Positions 35,365 through 45,009 are shown, counted from the stretch's first letter. The stretch: 64,000 nucleotides of DNA from Iodobacter violaceini (GCF_011601265.1 NZ_JAAOLX010000002.1:248001-312000), one strand, 5' to 3'. The notes: generated from the letters alone by a model not told the origin. Program-made: numbers and translations.

Positions 35365-36498
35365 CTACTTAATCAACGAACCAAGCAATGCAATACCTTG
35401 CTGAATCTGCTCAAAGCTTGAATGGCTGAAGTTCAGCCTGATTGTGCTTGATGGATGGGGAACAGGATCAAAAGCTGAGCCAGGCATAATGGCAAGGCCA
35501 GCAGTCAGAGCCTCTTGCATCAGTTGCATTACATCCTGCTCGTTTTTGAGCGTCAGCCAAAAAAACAACCCGCCTGATGGCAGCCCCCAGCTGGCTTTAT
35601 CGCTCAAATGCTGCAGCAGCGCGGCCTGCATCACATCTCTTTTTTCGCGGTAGAGCGGCAGAATATTTGCCACATGCTGATCCAGCGAACCATCCTGCAG
35701 CAGCTGCGTCACAATCGCCTGGCTTAAACGATTACTGTGTAAATCTGCCGCTTGTTTTAAACGGGTCATCGCCTGAATCAAATCAGGATGCACAATCAGA
35801 TACCCAAGGCGTAAACCTGGTGCCAGCGTCTTAGAAAAAGACCCCTGATAAATCCAGCGTGCCTGTTTTAAATGAGAAATAATAGGTGAAGGTGCAGGGC
35901 CATCAAAAGAAAGATCACGGTAAGGATCATCTTCAAAGACCACCATAGATTGCGCATCAAAGGCCCCAGCCAGCGCCTTGCGCCTTGCCTGCGAATAACA
36001 CAAGCCGGTTGGGTTCTGAAAAGTAGGCACAAGGTATGCCAGACGTGCATCCGCCTCGGCCACAGACTGCGGCAGCAGCCCTTCTTCGTCTTGCGCTGCG
36101 GTCACAAAATGAGCGCCCATCAGCCGGAAAACCTGCAGCGCTGCCAGATAAGTCGGCGATTCGGTCAGCACGCGAGTGCCTTCCTCCACCATTAATTTAC
36201 TGACTAAATCGATACCCTGTTGCGAGCCATTGACAATCAAAACCTGCCCGGCCTTACAGTCTATGCCCAACGCTCTGGCCCGGATCGCCACTTGCTCCCG
36301 AAGTGCAGGCTCGCCCTCTGTTTGCCCGTACTGCCAGATATCGTCAGGCAATTGCCCCAGCACCTGAGGTGAAGCCCTGAATAAAACTTCGCTGGCAGGT
36401 AAGCCCCCCGCAAAAGAAATCACACCTGGCCGTGATGCGGCAGCTAAAATGTCTCTGACCAGAGAAGAAGTAAGACGGTCAATACGCGCAGCAAACAT
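35365..36498 (-). CDS. PLP-dependent class I/II aminotransferase (2-aminoadipate/MocR-core type)
   Basis: 377 residues from MFAARIDRLTSS, chosen over an ATG seven codons upstream because of the conserved length; GGTGAG precedes it. ISFAGGLPASEVLF at the N-terminus, FQNPTGLCYS and the PLP lysine in YQGSFSKTLAPGLRLGY place it with LysN/ARO8-like enzymes. Substrate unresolved (2-aminoadipate, branched or aromatic amino acids). It diverges from a MarR-type regulator, likely its regulator. Confidence 0.88.
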   Translation of the reverse strand: MFAARIDRLTSSLVRDILAAASRPGVISFAGGLPASEVLFRASPQVLGQLPDDIWQYGQTEGEPALREQVAIRARALGIDCKAGQVLIVNGSQQGIDLVSKLMVEEGTRVLTESPTYLAALQVFRLMGAHFVTAAQDEEGLLPQSVAEADARLAYLVPTFQNPTGLCYSQARRKALAGAFDAQSMVVFEDDPYRDLSFDGPAPSPIISHLKQARWIYQGSFSKTLAPGLRLGYLIVHPDLIQAMTRLKQAADLHSNRLSQAIVTQLLQDGSLDQHVANILPLYREKRDVMQAALLQHLSDKASWGLPSGGLFFWLTLKNEQDVMQLMQEALTAGLAIMPGSAFDPVPHPSSTIRLNFSHSSFEQIQQGIALLGSLIK

Positions 36499-36577
36499 AT
36501 AACTCACCAAACAGGTCAATAGACATGACCTATTTATGCCGCATGCACCGCCACCCTGTCAATAAAAAGTGGTGCAA

Positions 36578-37054
36578 ATGACAACAAACTCTTTTTTACG
36601 ACACACCATCATGGACCAAGCCGACACACTCAATGCTGATTTGGAAAGCCTGTTTTACGGCTACCGCACCTTTACATCCCTGCCGGACGAAATGCTCGCC
36701 CCTTTGCAGCTGGCAAGAGTGCACCACCGAATTTTATATTTTGTGGCCAGAGATCAGGGGCTGTCGGTGAATACACTGCTGGCACGGCTGGGCATTTCCA
36801 AGCAGGCACTGAACCGGCCACTCAGAGAATTGCAAACCAAAGGTCTGGTCATTGCCAGTACGGCCCGCCATGACGCCCGGGTAAAGAGCCTTGCCCTGAG
36901 TGAGTCGGGCCAGGTATTAGAAGAGCAGCTTTCCAGCAGCCAGCGCGACTTATTGCAGCAGGCCTTCGCCCAAAGCCCGGAATCTGAAGCGGGCTGGAGA
37001 AAAATCATGTCTATCCTTGCCAGCAATCAGCGCGCATTCAGGCCCCCGGCATGA
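36578..37054 (+). CDS. MarR-family winged-helix regulator
   Basis: 158 residues from ATG 36578; ATG 36611 (MDQADTLN) is an alternative and fits the family length better, but its ribosome site is weak. The winged helix (about 45-110) contains VNTLLARLGISKQALNRPLREL and the wing STARHDARVKSLALS. Divergent transcription from the aminotransferase suggests control of that gene. The stop overlaps the glycosyltransferase start in ATGA. Confidence 0.8.
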   Translation: MTTNSFLRHTIMDQADTLNADLESLFYGYRTFTSLPDEMLAPLQLARVHHRILYFVARDQGLSVNTLLARLGISKQALNRPLRELQTKGLVIASTARHDARVKSLALSESGQVLEEQLSSSQRDLLQQAFAQSPESEAGWRKIMSILASNQRAFRPPA

Positions 37055-38031
37055 AACTGAGCATTGTTATCCCGTTTATGAATCCAAATACACAGCATTT
37101 TTCTGACATGCTGAATGGGATTGTGGCGGCTGATTTTTCATGCTTTGCTGATAGTGAAGTGATCTTAATTAACGATGGCAGCCAGCATGATTATCAGGAA
37201 GAAATCAGCCTGTTTGCCAAGGCAGCCCCATGGTTACGCATTCACATCATCACATTAGCGCTTAATCACGGCGTATCCTGTGCCCGCAATCTGGGCATGG
37301 CCGCAGCGCGGGGGGATTACATTGCCCTGCATGATGCAGACGATATCAGCCTGCCGGAACGCTTTGCCCTCTCTGCCCGTTTTCTGGCCGGGCACCCGGA
37401 TGTGATCGCCGTCAGCGGGGATATGCTGGTTTTTAATGAAGAGCGCACAGAAGAATCGCTGCGCCTTTTTCCGCTGTATCACCATGATATCTGCGTGGAT
37501 AATTTGTTTTATTGCGCCATGGCCCAGCCCGCAATGATGATTAACCGTGCGCTATGGCTTAAAAGTAATATTCAGTACACAGAAAAAATGGATATGGCAC
37601 AGGACTGGGATTTAGTAATTCGTCTCAGCCAGCATGGGCAGCTTGCCAATATGGGCATTCCTTTAGTGCGTTACCGCCAGCATTTAAAACAGCGCAGCGC
37701 CGGAATCAGCAGCGAATTTGCCAATATCCATGTGCAGGGCATCTGGAAAAAACAGCTGGAGCAATTGGGAGCGAATATTCATCCAGGGCTGTTACACGTA
37801 CACGGCCATTTGTCGCCCTACTGGCTTTGGCAGCTTTCTGATATTCATCAGGCATGGGCATTACACCCTGAGGATGTCAGTGCATGGGCGCAGGAAATGC
37901 TAAGCAAAAATAAAATCAGCCAGTATGTAAGCGAGCCCATTCTCGCGCAAAAAGTATACCGCCTGCAGCGCCAATGGCATGCGTGGAAAGCCAGTGGCAA
38001 TCCGGCAACACAGATTCAGTCTTTATTATAA
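37051..38031 (+). CDS. Family 2 glycosyltransferase
   Basis: 326 residues. The GT-A core shows IVIPFMNPN, ILINDGSQ, NHGVSCARNLGMAAARGDYI, the metal-binding DADD (about 95) and AQDWDLVIRL. A family 2 transferase using a nucleotide sugar is likely; acceptor unknown. No other polysaccharide genes are nearby, and it is translationally coupled to the MarR gene, which is unusual company. Confidence 0.82.
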   Translation: MKLSIVIPFMNPNTQHFSDMLNGIVAADFSCFADSEVILINDGSQHDYQEEISLFAKAAPWLRIHIITLALNHGVSCARNLGMAAARGDYIALHDADDISLPERFALSARFLAGHPDVIAVSGDMLVFNEERTEESLRLFPLYHHDICVDNLFYCAMAQPAMMINRALWLKSNIQYTEKMDMAQDWDLVIRLSQHGQLANMGIPLVRYRQHLKQRSAGISSEFANIHVQGIWKKQLEQLGANIHPGLLHVHGHLSPYWLWQLSDIHQAWALHPEDVSAWAQEMLSKNKISQYVSEPILAQKVYRLQRQWHAWKASGNPATQIQSLL

Positions 38032-38077
38032 ATACCCGGCAAATTGCGATTTAATACATCACGCTAAAGGAGGCTTT

Positions 38078-38551
38078 ATGAAAACCAAACAAACCCATGC
38101 TATTCCTGTTGTTTTCACCAGCAAACAACTTTGCCTTGCTGATGTTGGCGCTTTTGCCACTGAACAAACGCCTTTACTGATTGCCGAAATTGAACGCAAT
38201 CAGCTGGGTTTTAATGGCCCGTGTATTTTTGTGTATTACCAGGTGCCGCAGGATGCGCGCAGCTTATTTACACTGGATATTTGTTTTCCGGTTTGCCGCC
38301 CGCAGGCTTATGCAGGGGATTTTGCCTGCAAAACTTTAGCCCCAATTGATTGCGCCGTCCGCCACTATCAGGGGCCGCTGGCTGATTTATTTAATGAGGG
38401 CTATGCGCCTTTAATTGCTGAAATCAAGCAATCCGGCCGTGCTTTCAGCGGCGAAAGCCGTGAGGTTTATCATTTATGGGAATCGCCGCAATCAAACCAG
38501 AACCAAATTGAAATTCAATTTGGCCTTCTCCCCAACTCAGCATTCCATTGA
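38078..38551 (+). CDS. GyrI-like/effector-binding-domain protein
   Basis: 157 residues from an ATG behind AAAGGAGGC. A single GyrI-like (SbmC) small-molecule-binding domain: it has the VYYQVPQDARSLFTLDICFPV strand region split by a loop, and YHLWESPQSNQNQIEIQFGL at the end. There is no DNA-binding domain. Such free-standing proteins bind drugs or dyes or hydrolyse cyclopropane-type compounds; the role here is unknown. The VOC gene follows 14 bases later. Confidence 0.75.
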   Translation: MKTKQTHAIPVVFTSKQLCLADVGAFATEQTPLLIAEIERNQLGFNGPCIFVYYQVPQDARSLFTLDICFPVCRPQAYAGDFACKTLAPIDCAVRHYQGPLADLFNEGYAPLIAEIKQSGRAFSGESREVYHLWESPQSNQNQIEIQFGLLPNSAFH

Positions 38552-38565
38552 TATGGAGCCCCGCC

Positions 38566-38916
38566 ATGCATCAGCACCATAAAATTAATTATATTGAAAT
38601 GCCTTCCAAAGATTTAAACAAAAGCAAAGCATTTTTCAGCGCGGTGTTTGGCTGGGCATTTACAGATTACGGCCCGGAGTATTGCGCTTTTTCTAATGAA
38701 GGGATTGATGGTGGTTTTTATCTGGCTGATTTAAGTATTTCCAGCCAGACTGGCGCGCCTTTAATTGTCTTATACAGCAGCAATCTGGAAGCAAGCCAGG
38801 CTGCCGTGCTGGCGGCCGGTGGCCACATTATTAAACCGATATTTTCCTTCCCTGGCGGCAGGCGTTTCCAGTTTAGGGATCCAAACGGCAGCGAATTTGC
38901 AGTGTGGTCACAATGA
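38566..38916 (+). CDS. VOC (glyoxalase/bleomycin-resistance) family protein
   Basis: 116 residues. KINYIEMPSKDLNKSKAFFS opens the first beta-alpha-beta-beta-beta unit and GRRFQFRDPNGSEFAVWS closes the second, the standard VOC signature with the final Glu ligand. Substrate unknown. GGAG precedes the start. Its stop overlaps the next start (ATGA). Confidence 0.82.
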   Translation: MHQHHKINYIEMPSKDLNKSKAFFSAVFGWAFTDYGPEYCAFSNEGIDGGFYLADLSISSQTGAPLIVLYSSNLEASQAAVLAAGGHIIKPIFSFPGGRRFQFRDPNGSEFAVWSQ

Positions 38917-39497
38917 CGCCCCATGCGGCATTGTTGCCCCATATGCCGCAAGCAGAGTGCGAAGCGCTGACAGCCGCACTGACAAGCACCCAAAGCTATG
39001 TGGAATATGGCATGGGCGGCAGCACGGTACTGGCAGCGCAGCTGGGTGTGCCGCGCATTGTGGCCATTGATTCAAGCGAAGAATGGCTGGCAAAGGTCAG
39101 GGAGCAAATCGCCCCGCTGCAGTCCCCCAGCCAGATTAAGCTGCTGCACGCGCCCATTGGCGAAACCATGGATTGGGGCTTTCCTGAAAATACGCAAATG
39201 CAAAGCCAGTGGCCCGATTACTACAGCCAGCCTTGGCGTTTTGCCCTTGATGTTGATCTGGTTCTGATTGACGGACGCTTCAGAGTACCGTGTTTTTTGT
39301 ACTCGCTGCTTCAGCTTCAGCCTGGTGCAATCATCCTGTGGGATGACTACGCGGAGCGCTGCGAATACCACTTGGTTGAGCAGCAGCTTGTGCCTGAAGC
39401 CTGTTTTGGCAAGATGGCAAAGTTTATTGTTCCTTGTCACAAAAACACAGAAAAAATAGTAAACGCATTGTTTCAGCATCTTTACGCAGTAGCTTAA
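38913..39497 (+). CDS. Putative class I methyltransferase-like protein
   Basis: 194 residues from an ATG in an ATGA overlap with the VOC gene. YVEYGMGGSTVLAAQLGVP looks like the SAM-binding motif I strand-loop, followed by VAIDSSEEW (motif II acidic residue), and later VDLVLIDGRFRVPC and IILWDDYAER. Similar proteins are annotated as hypothetical methyltransferases. Substrate unknown. Confidence 0.6.
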   Translation: MTPHAALLPHMPQAECEALTAALTSTQSYVEYGMGGSTVLAAQLGVPRIVAIDSSEEWLAKVREQIAPLQSPSQIKLLHAPIGETMDWGFPENTQMQSQWPDYYSQPWRFALDVDLVLIDGRFRVPCFLYSLLQLQPGAIILWDDYAERCEYHLVEQQLVPEACFGKMAKFIVPCHKNTEKIVNALFQHLYAVA

Positions 39498-39519
39498 TGC
39501 CACACCCAAGGAATACCTG

Positions 39520-40485
39520 ATGGATCAGCGCCTTAGCCTCTACGCACTGGCAGCCAAATACCAGCTGGATGCCGCTGCCACACAACAATTACAGCAATTA
39601 GCCGCCCCTGATCCGGCGGCAATCACCAGCCGCCTGCCAAAAATCATAGCAGTGACAGCTGCGGCGCTGTTTGGGCTGGGGCTGGTTTTCTGGATTGCCG
39701 CCAATTGGGATACGCTGGGGCGGCTGGGGCATTTTGTGCTGCTGCAGGCGCTGTGCGTTTTACTTTGCACCGCCGCCATTGTGTTGGCCAAAGCCCGTAT
39801 TCCCCTTTGCCTGTTGGCGCTCCTGTCTGTTGGCGGTCTTTTTGCTTACTTTGGGCAGACTTATCAAACTGGCGCAGACCCGTGGCAGCTGTTTGCAATC
39901 TGGGCAGCCCTCACCCTGCCGCTGTGCCTGAGTGCCCAAAGCGATGTGCTGTGGGCGCCCTGGGCGCTGATCGTCAGCACGGGGATTTCATTGTGGATAC
40001 ACGCGCATACCGGCCACCGCTGGCGGCTTGAGCAGGCTGACACCCAGGTTTTCTTGCTGGGCTGGAGTGCGGCCCTGCTGATGACGCTGCTGCTCAGCCC
40101 AAAACTGCCTTACTTAAAAGGCACCGGCCACTGGGCGTTTCGCACCTCCATGACCCTGTGCAGTATCATGATCTGCAGCAGCGCCTTCACCGCACTGCTC
40201 GCTCAGGATGTTTTGCTGCTTTACTTTTTAGGACTGATGCTTTTTGCTTTGGCGGCGGCGGCCATGGCTCAGCCTGCCACTTTCGATATTTACGGCTTAA
40301 GCATTATCGGCCTGTGCCTGAATATTTTGCTGATCTCCGGCCTGGCCCGCTTGCTGTTTAACGGGCATATCAACGACAACTTTATCGGCCAGATTCTACT
40401 GATCGGCCTTGCCGCAGCAGGCTTACTCGCCTTCACCGTCAGCAGCTTACTGCGCCTTTCCAGACACCAGGCCAAAACATTATGA
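39520..40485 (+). CDS. DUF2157 multi-spanning membrane protein
   Basis: 321 residues: a short cytoplasmic N-terminus with YQLDAAATQQLQQLA, then about nine membrane helices from residue 45. DUF2157 proteins are of unknown function and are regularly followed by DUF4401 and GDYXXLXY proteins, exactly as here. ATGA overlap with the next gene. Confidence 0.78.
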   Translation: MDQRLSLYALAAKYQLDAAATQQLQQLAAPDPAAITSRLPKIIAVTAAALFGLGLVFWIAANWDTLGRLGHFVLLQALCVLLCTAAIVLAKARIPLCLLALLSVGGLFAYFGQTYQTGADPWQLFAIWAALTLPLCLSAQSDVLWAPWALIVSTGISLWIHAHTGHRWRLEQADTQVFLLGWSAALLMTLLLSPKLPYLKGTGHWAFRTSMTLCSIMICSSAFTALLAQDVLLLYFLGLMLFALAAAAMAQPATFDIYGLSIIGLCLNILLISGLARLLFNGHINDNFIGQILLIGLAAAGLLAFTVSSLLRLSRHQAKTL

Positions 40486-42080
40486 GCCATCCCCTCTTAG
40501 AAAAAGCCATCGCCGCTGGCCTTGTGCCTGGTGATGCCCACGTTGAAACACCAGAGAGCAGGCCATGGCCTGTGGTGCTGCTCACGGCACTGGGTGCATG
40601 GCTGGCCGCCATTCCTTTGCTGATTGTGATTGGCCTGATGCTGGGCGACACCATTATTCACAGCGTGGCGGGTCCTTATTTTGTGGGGGTACTGGTTTTG
40701 GCAGCAGCCATCCTGCTGCTGCGCGGCCAGGATATTCCATTATTTGTTGAGCAACTGGCTATCCCTGCCCTGATGGTGGGGCCTGCCCTCATTGCTTATG
40801 GTCTGTTCACCCATTTACCCAGTGCACTGGCCTGCACCCTGCTGGCCTTACTGGCAGGCGGGCTGACATGGGCCATCCCCAGACCCTGGCTGCGTGTCTT
40901 GCTGGGTGCAGCCTCTGCCGCGCTCACCGGCTGCTCCATCCTGATCTGGATTAAAAATGGCCATAGCGATACTCATTCCGAGCTTTGGCTGGCGCTGCAC
41001 ACCCTGTTTTTGCTATGGCTGCTTGCCTGCGCCGTGCAATACAAAATACTCAACAACGGCGCAAAAGCACTGATCGCAGCGGCATTTGAGTCCTTCTTTA
41101 CCGGCTGGCTGCTGGTGATTCTTGCCGGGCTGGCCTTTAGCTCAGGCATGACTTTTCTTGCCGGGGCCAGCCTGAGTAATAGCGTTTTTGCTGAAATCAT
41201 GCATGAAGCAGCACCACAGTCTGCAACAAGCCACAGCTTGTTCGCGCTTAGCTCAACCCTGCTTGCTCTGGCAGCCGCGCTGTTAATGGGGCGCAGCTGG
41301 CCAGCACTTCGCAGCTACGCTTTCGCTGCGGTGATTTTAGCGGCGCTGGCCTGGCTGATGCCTGCACTGGGCGCGGTATTACTGGCCCTATCCATCAGCC
41401 TGATGGCCGGGCGCTGGCGCACTGCCAGCAGCGCAGGCCTGGCTTGTGCATGGATGATTGGCGCGTTTTACTACCAGCTGGATTGGACACTGGCCAACAA
41501 AGCGCTTTTGTTTATGCTGGCAGGCAGCCTTCTGGGGGCGATTGCATGGCGGGCCTTGGCCCCACCTGCAGCAGCCAGCACCAGGACCATGATTAGCCCT
41601 CAGCAAAAATGGGGTATCGCACTGACCGCTGCATGTGTGTTGCTGGCCGCCAATATTGGCATCTGGCAAAAAGAAAACCTGATCGCCCGCGGCCAGCCGC
41701 TGTATATCTCACTCGCCCCGGCCGACCCGCGCTCCCTGATGCAGGGCGATTTTATGCAGCTTAATTTTCAAATCCCCTTTGATACACCGGCAGTTGGCGA
41801 TATAAGCAATCCATCCCGCCCTTTTCTCGTTATGAAAAGAGACAAGCAAAACATCGGCAGCGCCCAGCGTATCGATCATGGCGAGCCACTGGCGGCGGAC
41901 GAATTTAAAATCGAACTCAGCCCCAAAAACGGCCGCTGGGTACTCGTTACCGACGCATGGTTTTTTAAAGAAGGCGAAGCCAGCCGCTGGGCGCAAGCCA
42001 GATATGGGGAATTCAGAGTCATGCCGGATGGGAAAGCGTTACTGGTGGGGCTGAGGGGCGATGGATTGAAGGGGCTGTAA
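40482..42080 (+). CDS. DUF4401-GDYXXLXY fusion membrane protein
   Basis: 532 residues. The N-terminal ~360 residues are a DUF4401-like bundle of about ten helices. After another helix (about 380) comes a periplasmic domain with GDFMQLNF at 422-429, the GDYXXLXY signature with conservative changes. In many genomes these two parts are separate neighbouring genes; here they are fused. Together with DUF2157 it likely forms one membrane complex of unknown role. Confidence 0.8.
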   Translation: MSHPLLEKAIAAGLVPGDAHVETPESRPWPVVLLTALGAWLAAIPLLIVIGLMLGDTIIHSVAGPYFVGVLVLAAAILLLRGQDIPLFVEQLAIPALMVGPALIAYGLFTHLPSALACTLLALLAGGLTWAIPRPWLRVLLGAASAALTGCSILIWIKNGHSDTHSELWLALHTLFLLWLLACAVQYKILNNGAKALIAAAFESFFTGWLLVILAGLAFSSGMTFLAGASLSNSVFAEIMHEAAPQSATSHSLFALSSTLLALAAALLMGRSWPALRSYAFAAVILAALAWLMPALGAVLLALSISLMAGRWRTASSAGLACAWMIGAFYYQLDWTLANKALLFMLAGSLLGAIAWRALAPPAAASTRTMISPQQKWGIALTAACVLLAANIGIWQKENLIARGQPLYISLAPADPRSLMQGDFMQLNFQIPFDTPAVGDISNPSRPFLVMKRDKQNIGSAQRIDHGEPLAADEFKIELSPKNGRWVLVTDAWFFKEGEASRWAQARYGEFRVMPDGKALLVGLRGDGLKGL

Positions 42081-42728
42081 TCTAAACTTTAAAACATATA
42101 TCCACGTTCAATATTCCACGTTCTGCCTTGCTAAACAGAGATTAAATCCAGCCATAAACCAGCCATAAACCAGCCACACACAGTGGCTGCGGGCAGTTGT
42201 AAAGCATCTGCAGGTATATTGCGTGTGCTTAATCAATATCTGATCACAAGCCGCTAAACAGCTTGTGCGCCTGCTTAAATCCTCTGTCTTTGTCTTTTAT
42301 GAAATATCCCTCCTCATCATGATCATCATGTGCAGCGAATCCAAATCAGCTTAAGTTTTACAGCCCGATATAGCTCCAGCCACGCATCAATCACACCGGC
42401 CTTACTGATTGAGTGAATAAAGTGGCAGCAGCCCTGAACAAACGACATACCCCCTGCATTAGATATTTACGCATGACCTTCATGGTATCTGCGGCATTTT
42501 TGTCAGGATGTTGATTACACATCAGACTACCGTACGCCTCCCACCCTGCTTGGCCCGCCTTCAAAAAACCCGCCCCGCCCTCCAGCACATTCTTGCCCCG
42601 TAACAAAATCCATTTGTTTTCACATTAAGCCATTCCGCACCGTCCTCTTACCTAAACCTGTCTCAAATCTTAGCAAAAACCAATAAACGAGACAGGAAAA
42701 CCATCAACACACACCACAGAGGCGCAAT
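42081..42728. other. 648-base gene-poor stretch before the sigma factor
   Basis: Holds an 11-base tandem unit CCAGCCATAAA repeated about two and a half times (42149-42175), then the hairpin CAGCCAC/GTGGCTG (42171-42189). A 71-codon minus-strand frame (42391-42606) has no recognisable motif and is probably decay or chance. No tRNA or mobile gene was recognised. Part of it must carry the promoter of the sigma-factor gene. Confidence 0.5.
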
Positions 42729-43418
42729 ATGGGGACAAAACTGAGCCAACAACAGCAACGCTGGGGCAATGCATCCGAGCAAGAGCTGATTATTGCACTT
42801 GCCAGTCACAATGAAGGTGCATTTGAAGAGTTTATTACCCGCTACCACCATTTTCTTCAGTATTTGTGCAATCGTTTTTGCTCAGGCAATTCGGAAAACA
42901 GCAAAGATTTGTACAGCCTTGTCCTGCTTCATATTTATACAGAATCTCCATTTAAATTATCGCAAATCCGCCACCTTGGAGGCTGGCTGCGTCAGGTAAC
43001 CAAAAGCAAGTTTATTGATCAGCAGCGCTGGCTGAATGCAGAAAACCTGAGGCTTCAATTGCATCATGAAGAAACAGACCATCACAGACCTGTTTCTCCT
43101 GAATATCAGGCTCTTGGAGACGAACTACTCAAACAAATACAAGAAGTATTCCAAACCTTGCCTGAAAATTTACATGACGTAGCCTATTACCGTTTTGTAG
43201 AAGAAATGCCTTTCAGAGAAATAGCTCAGCTACTGAAAATTAGTGAGGAACTGGCACGTAAACGCGCTCAGCTGGCTCGTAATTTATTAAAACCCGCACT
43301 TTGGACTTATGTAAATATCGCCATTCAAAGTGATCATGCCGGCAATAAAGGCGCTCACGGTGCAGAACAATTCGAGCACGAAGCACACACCTCCGCATTT
43401 TTTGATCTGCCCGACTAA
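42729..43418 (+). CDS. ECF-like RNA polymerase sigma factor
   Basis: 229 residues. A region-2 helix set is visible at about 20-95 (EGAFEEFITRYHHFLQYLCNR and LGGWLRQVTKSKFIDQQR), and region 4 at about 135-195 (FQTLPENLHDVAYYRFVEEM, then EIAQLLKISEELARKRAQLA as helix-turn-helix). A ~35-residue C-terminal tail follows, rich in His and Gly. No anti-sigma gene is recognisable next to it; a 49-residue gene is closest. It probably drives the accessory genes downstream, but this is inference. Confidence 0.75.
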   Translation: MGTKLSQQQQRWGNASEQELIIALASHNEGAFEEFITRYHHFLQYLCNRFCSGNSENSKDLYSLVLLHIYTESPFKLSQIRHLGGWLRQVTKSKFIDQQRWLNAENLRLQLHHEETDHHRPVSPEYQALGDELLKQIQEVFQTLPENLHDVAYYRFVEEMPFREIAQLLKISEELARKRAQLARNLLKPALWTYVNIAIQSDHAGNKGAHGAEQFEHEAHTSAFFDLPD

Positions 43419-43504
43419 ATTCATTCTGCGCTCAATTGGCTTACACATTATTAAACGCATTCAAAAATCATGCTGACTCGCTGATCAATACAGAGGAATT
43501 AATA

Positions 43505-43654
43505 ATGACTGAGTTGCGGATTAATTACGAGTCACTGAGCGAAGCACTCATTGAGCTGAAACACTTAAAAGCAAAAGGCTGGACATTATATTTCAGCAAC
43601 GATGGCTTAGAGATCATTGCAAGAAAGCGATTTTTATTTCACGGCCAGCAATAA
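43505..43654 (+). CDS. Small unknown protein after the sigma factor
   Basis: 49 residues from an ATG eight bases after GAGGAATT, a good ribosome site. Charged, no membrane segment or cysteine; two short strands (WTLYFSNDGLEIIARKR) after a helix. Its position directly after the sigma factor makes a regulatory (for example anti-sigma or chaperone) role thinkable, but nothing in the sequence shows it. Confidence 0.5.
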   Translation: MTELRINYESLSEALIELKHLKAKGWTLYFSNDGLEIIARKRFLFHGQQ

Positions 43655-43793
43655 ATACACAACCAAAGCAAGGCATATATTTTAACAACAGCGCACGACT
43701 CACACTCTGTTTACGTATCTTAAAAAACAAGTCTGAAATTAATTCACAAAAAAACATTCTGCATCGTCTTATTTACAACAGGGCAATACAAAA

Positions 43794-44258
43794 ATGAACC
43801 CAATAAAATCAGCACGCAACAAAATACGGCACGGGTTCAAAGTCACTCTCATATCAAAAAACATTCAATCAGATAAAAAAGTAAAAGAATTTGCAGATGA
43901 AATAAACAACAACCCCCGTTTATTTACCAGTGAATTTAAAAAGAAAATGCGTGAGGCACATACCAATATTATATGCACCGCAAACGACAATTACATTATG
44001 CTAAGCACAAAAAAAGAATCCGCATACATCAGCGTTAACAAGGCAAAAACATATTCATCCGACAACAAAGGCTATTCAGGCACTTTTTTTACAAACCTGC
44101 TGATCAGAACACAGAACAATCAGCCTGTCTGTCAATTTATACCCGCAATAAGCTGGACATACAATGAATGCGCAATAAAAAGAAAACTCAGAGTTGCCAA
44201 CACAACACCAACACCTGAATATGGCCAAAATATTGAAATACCAATGGATAACTATTAA
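43794..44258 (+). CDS. Unknown AT-rich gene product, paralogous N-terminal domain
   Basis: 154 residues, lysine- and asparagine-rich, no signal peptide or membrane segment. The stretch KVKEFADEINNN followed by IICTANDNYIMLSTKKES parallels NKMAKEINNNKALKVRATSK and VLFLSALNSD in the 135-residue protein encoded at 45154, suggesting a shared small domain. The DNA is visibly more AT-rich than the flanking operons, hinting at transfer. The ribosome site is weak (GGGCAATACAAAA). Confidence 0.5.
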   Translation: MNPIKSARNKIRHGFKVTLISKNIQSDKKVKEFADEINNNPRLFTSEFKKKMREAHTNIICTANDNYIMLSTKKESAYISVNKAKTYSSDNKGYSGTFFTNLLIRTQNNQPVCQFIPAISWTYNECAIKRKLRVANTTPTPEYGQNIEIPMDNY

Positions 44259-44386
44259 CAACCATTACAAATATCATCACAAATAAAATATTTTTATGAT
44301 CAATTTCAAAACTAAGGAGAACTAAAGAATCAGACACAAAAACACAATACCCAAATTTAATTTATTCAACCCCTGAGGATCACAAC

Positions 44387-44995
44387 ATGACTGCTTATAC
44401 ACTTTCGTTTCAAAATAATTCCAGCAACTCTGCCACCGCTTGCGTTTACACCACAGCGCCTGATATTGGCGTGCCTAATGTAATGTCTTTGGCATGGCTG
44501 ACTAAATCATCTCACCCTACAACCCGATTAAATTTTGACTGGAATATTGATTACAGCCTTGTTTGGTCAGAAAACGGTACTCTTAAACCTGGTGCCACAT
44601 TTGAAGCATCCCAAACATGGGCGATTGATCCACACGGGGAAAATGCAGTATTGCTGACTTATGACGAGCACGGCTATACCTTTACCAATAAATCAAGCGC
44701 AGCTCCGGCAGGCTCACTTATCGTGAAGCAAAGCTCGAGCGTGCCATTACGCAAAGCATCGGTTGGGGTAGGTATCTCTGGCCAGCCCGCTCTGGCTGTA
44801 GAAGCACAACCCAATATTCTCCTTGCATTTACACCCCATCCTAAGTACTGGATCACCTTTGGCAGTTATGAAGTGGGTGAAGTGCTGGATCTGGAAGAAA
44901 TCTCAGATTCATTTGAAATTGATTATCCAGCCAATATTTATTCAGCCGTAGTTACTCTGGATATTAACAACCAATGGAGCGTGGTTTACAAATAA
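44387..44995 (+). CDS. RhiA-like protein
   Basis: 202 residues, no signal peptide. Segments YTLSFQNNSSNSATACVYTT, MSLAWLTKSSHPTTRLNFDW, LKPGATFEASQTWAID and FTPHPKYWITFGSYEVGEVL match my memory of the RhiA family, named after a rhizosphere-expressed Rhizobium protein and also found in pseudomonads. The molecular role of RhiA is not established. Beta-rich, probably soluble. GAGGATC precedes the start. It sits between two small unknown genes and a chitinase gene; a hairpin follows. Confidence 0.65.
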   Translation: MTAYTLSFQNNSSNSATACVYTTAPDIGVPNVMSLAWLTKSSHPTTRLNFDWNIDYSLVWSENGTLKPGATFEASQTWAIDPHGENAVLLTYDEHGYTFTNKSSAAPAGSLIVKQSSSVPLRKASVGVGISGQPALAVEAQPNILLAFTPHPKYWITFGSYEVGEVLDLEEISDSFEIDYPANIYSAVVTLDINNQWSVVYK

Positions 44996-45009
44996 GCCAC
45001 AGCAATAAA

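Noticed and set aside
42391-42606. 71-codon minus-strand frame before the sigma factor
   Set aside because: No recognised motif, no neighbouring genes on the strand; considered decay or chance, although a gene remnant is possible.
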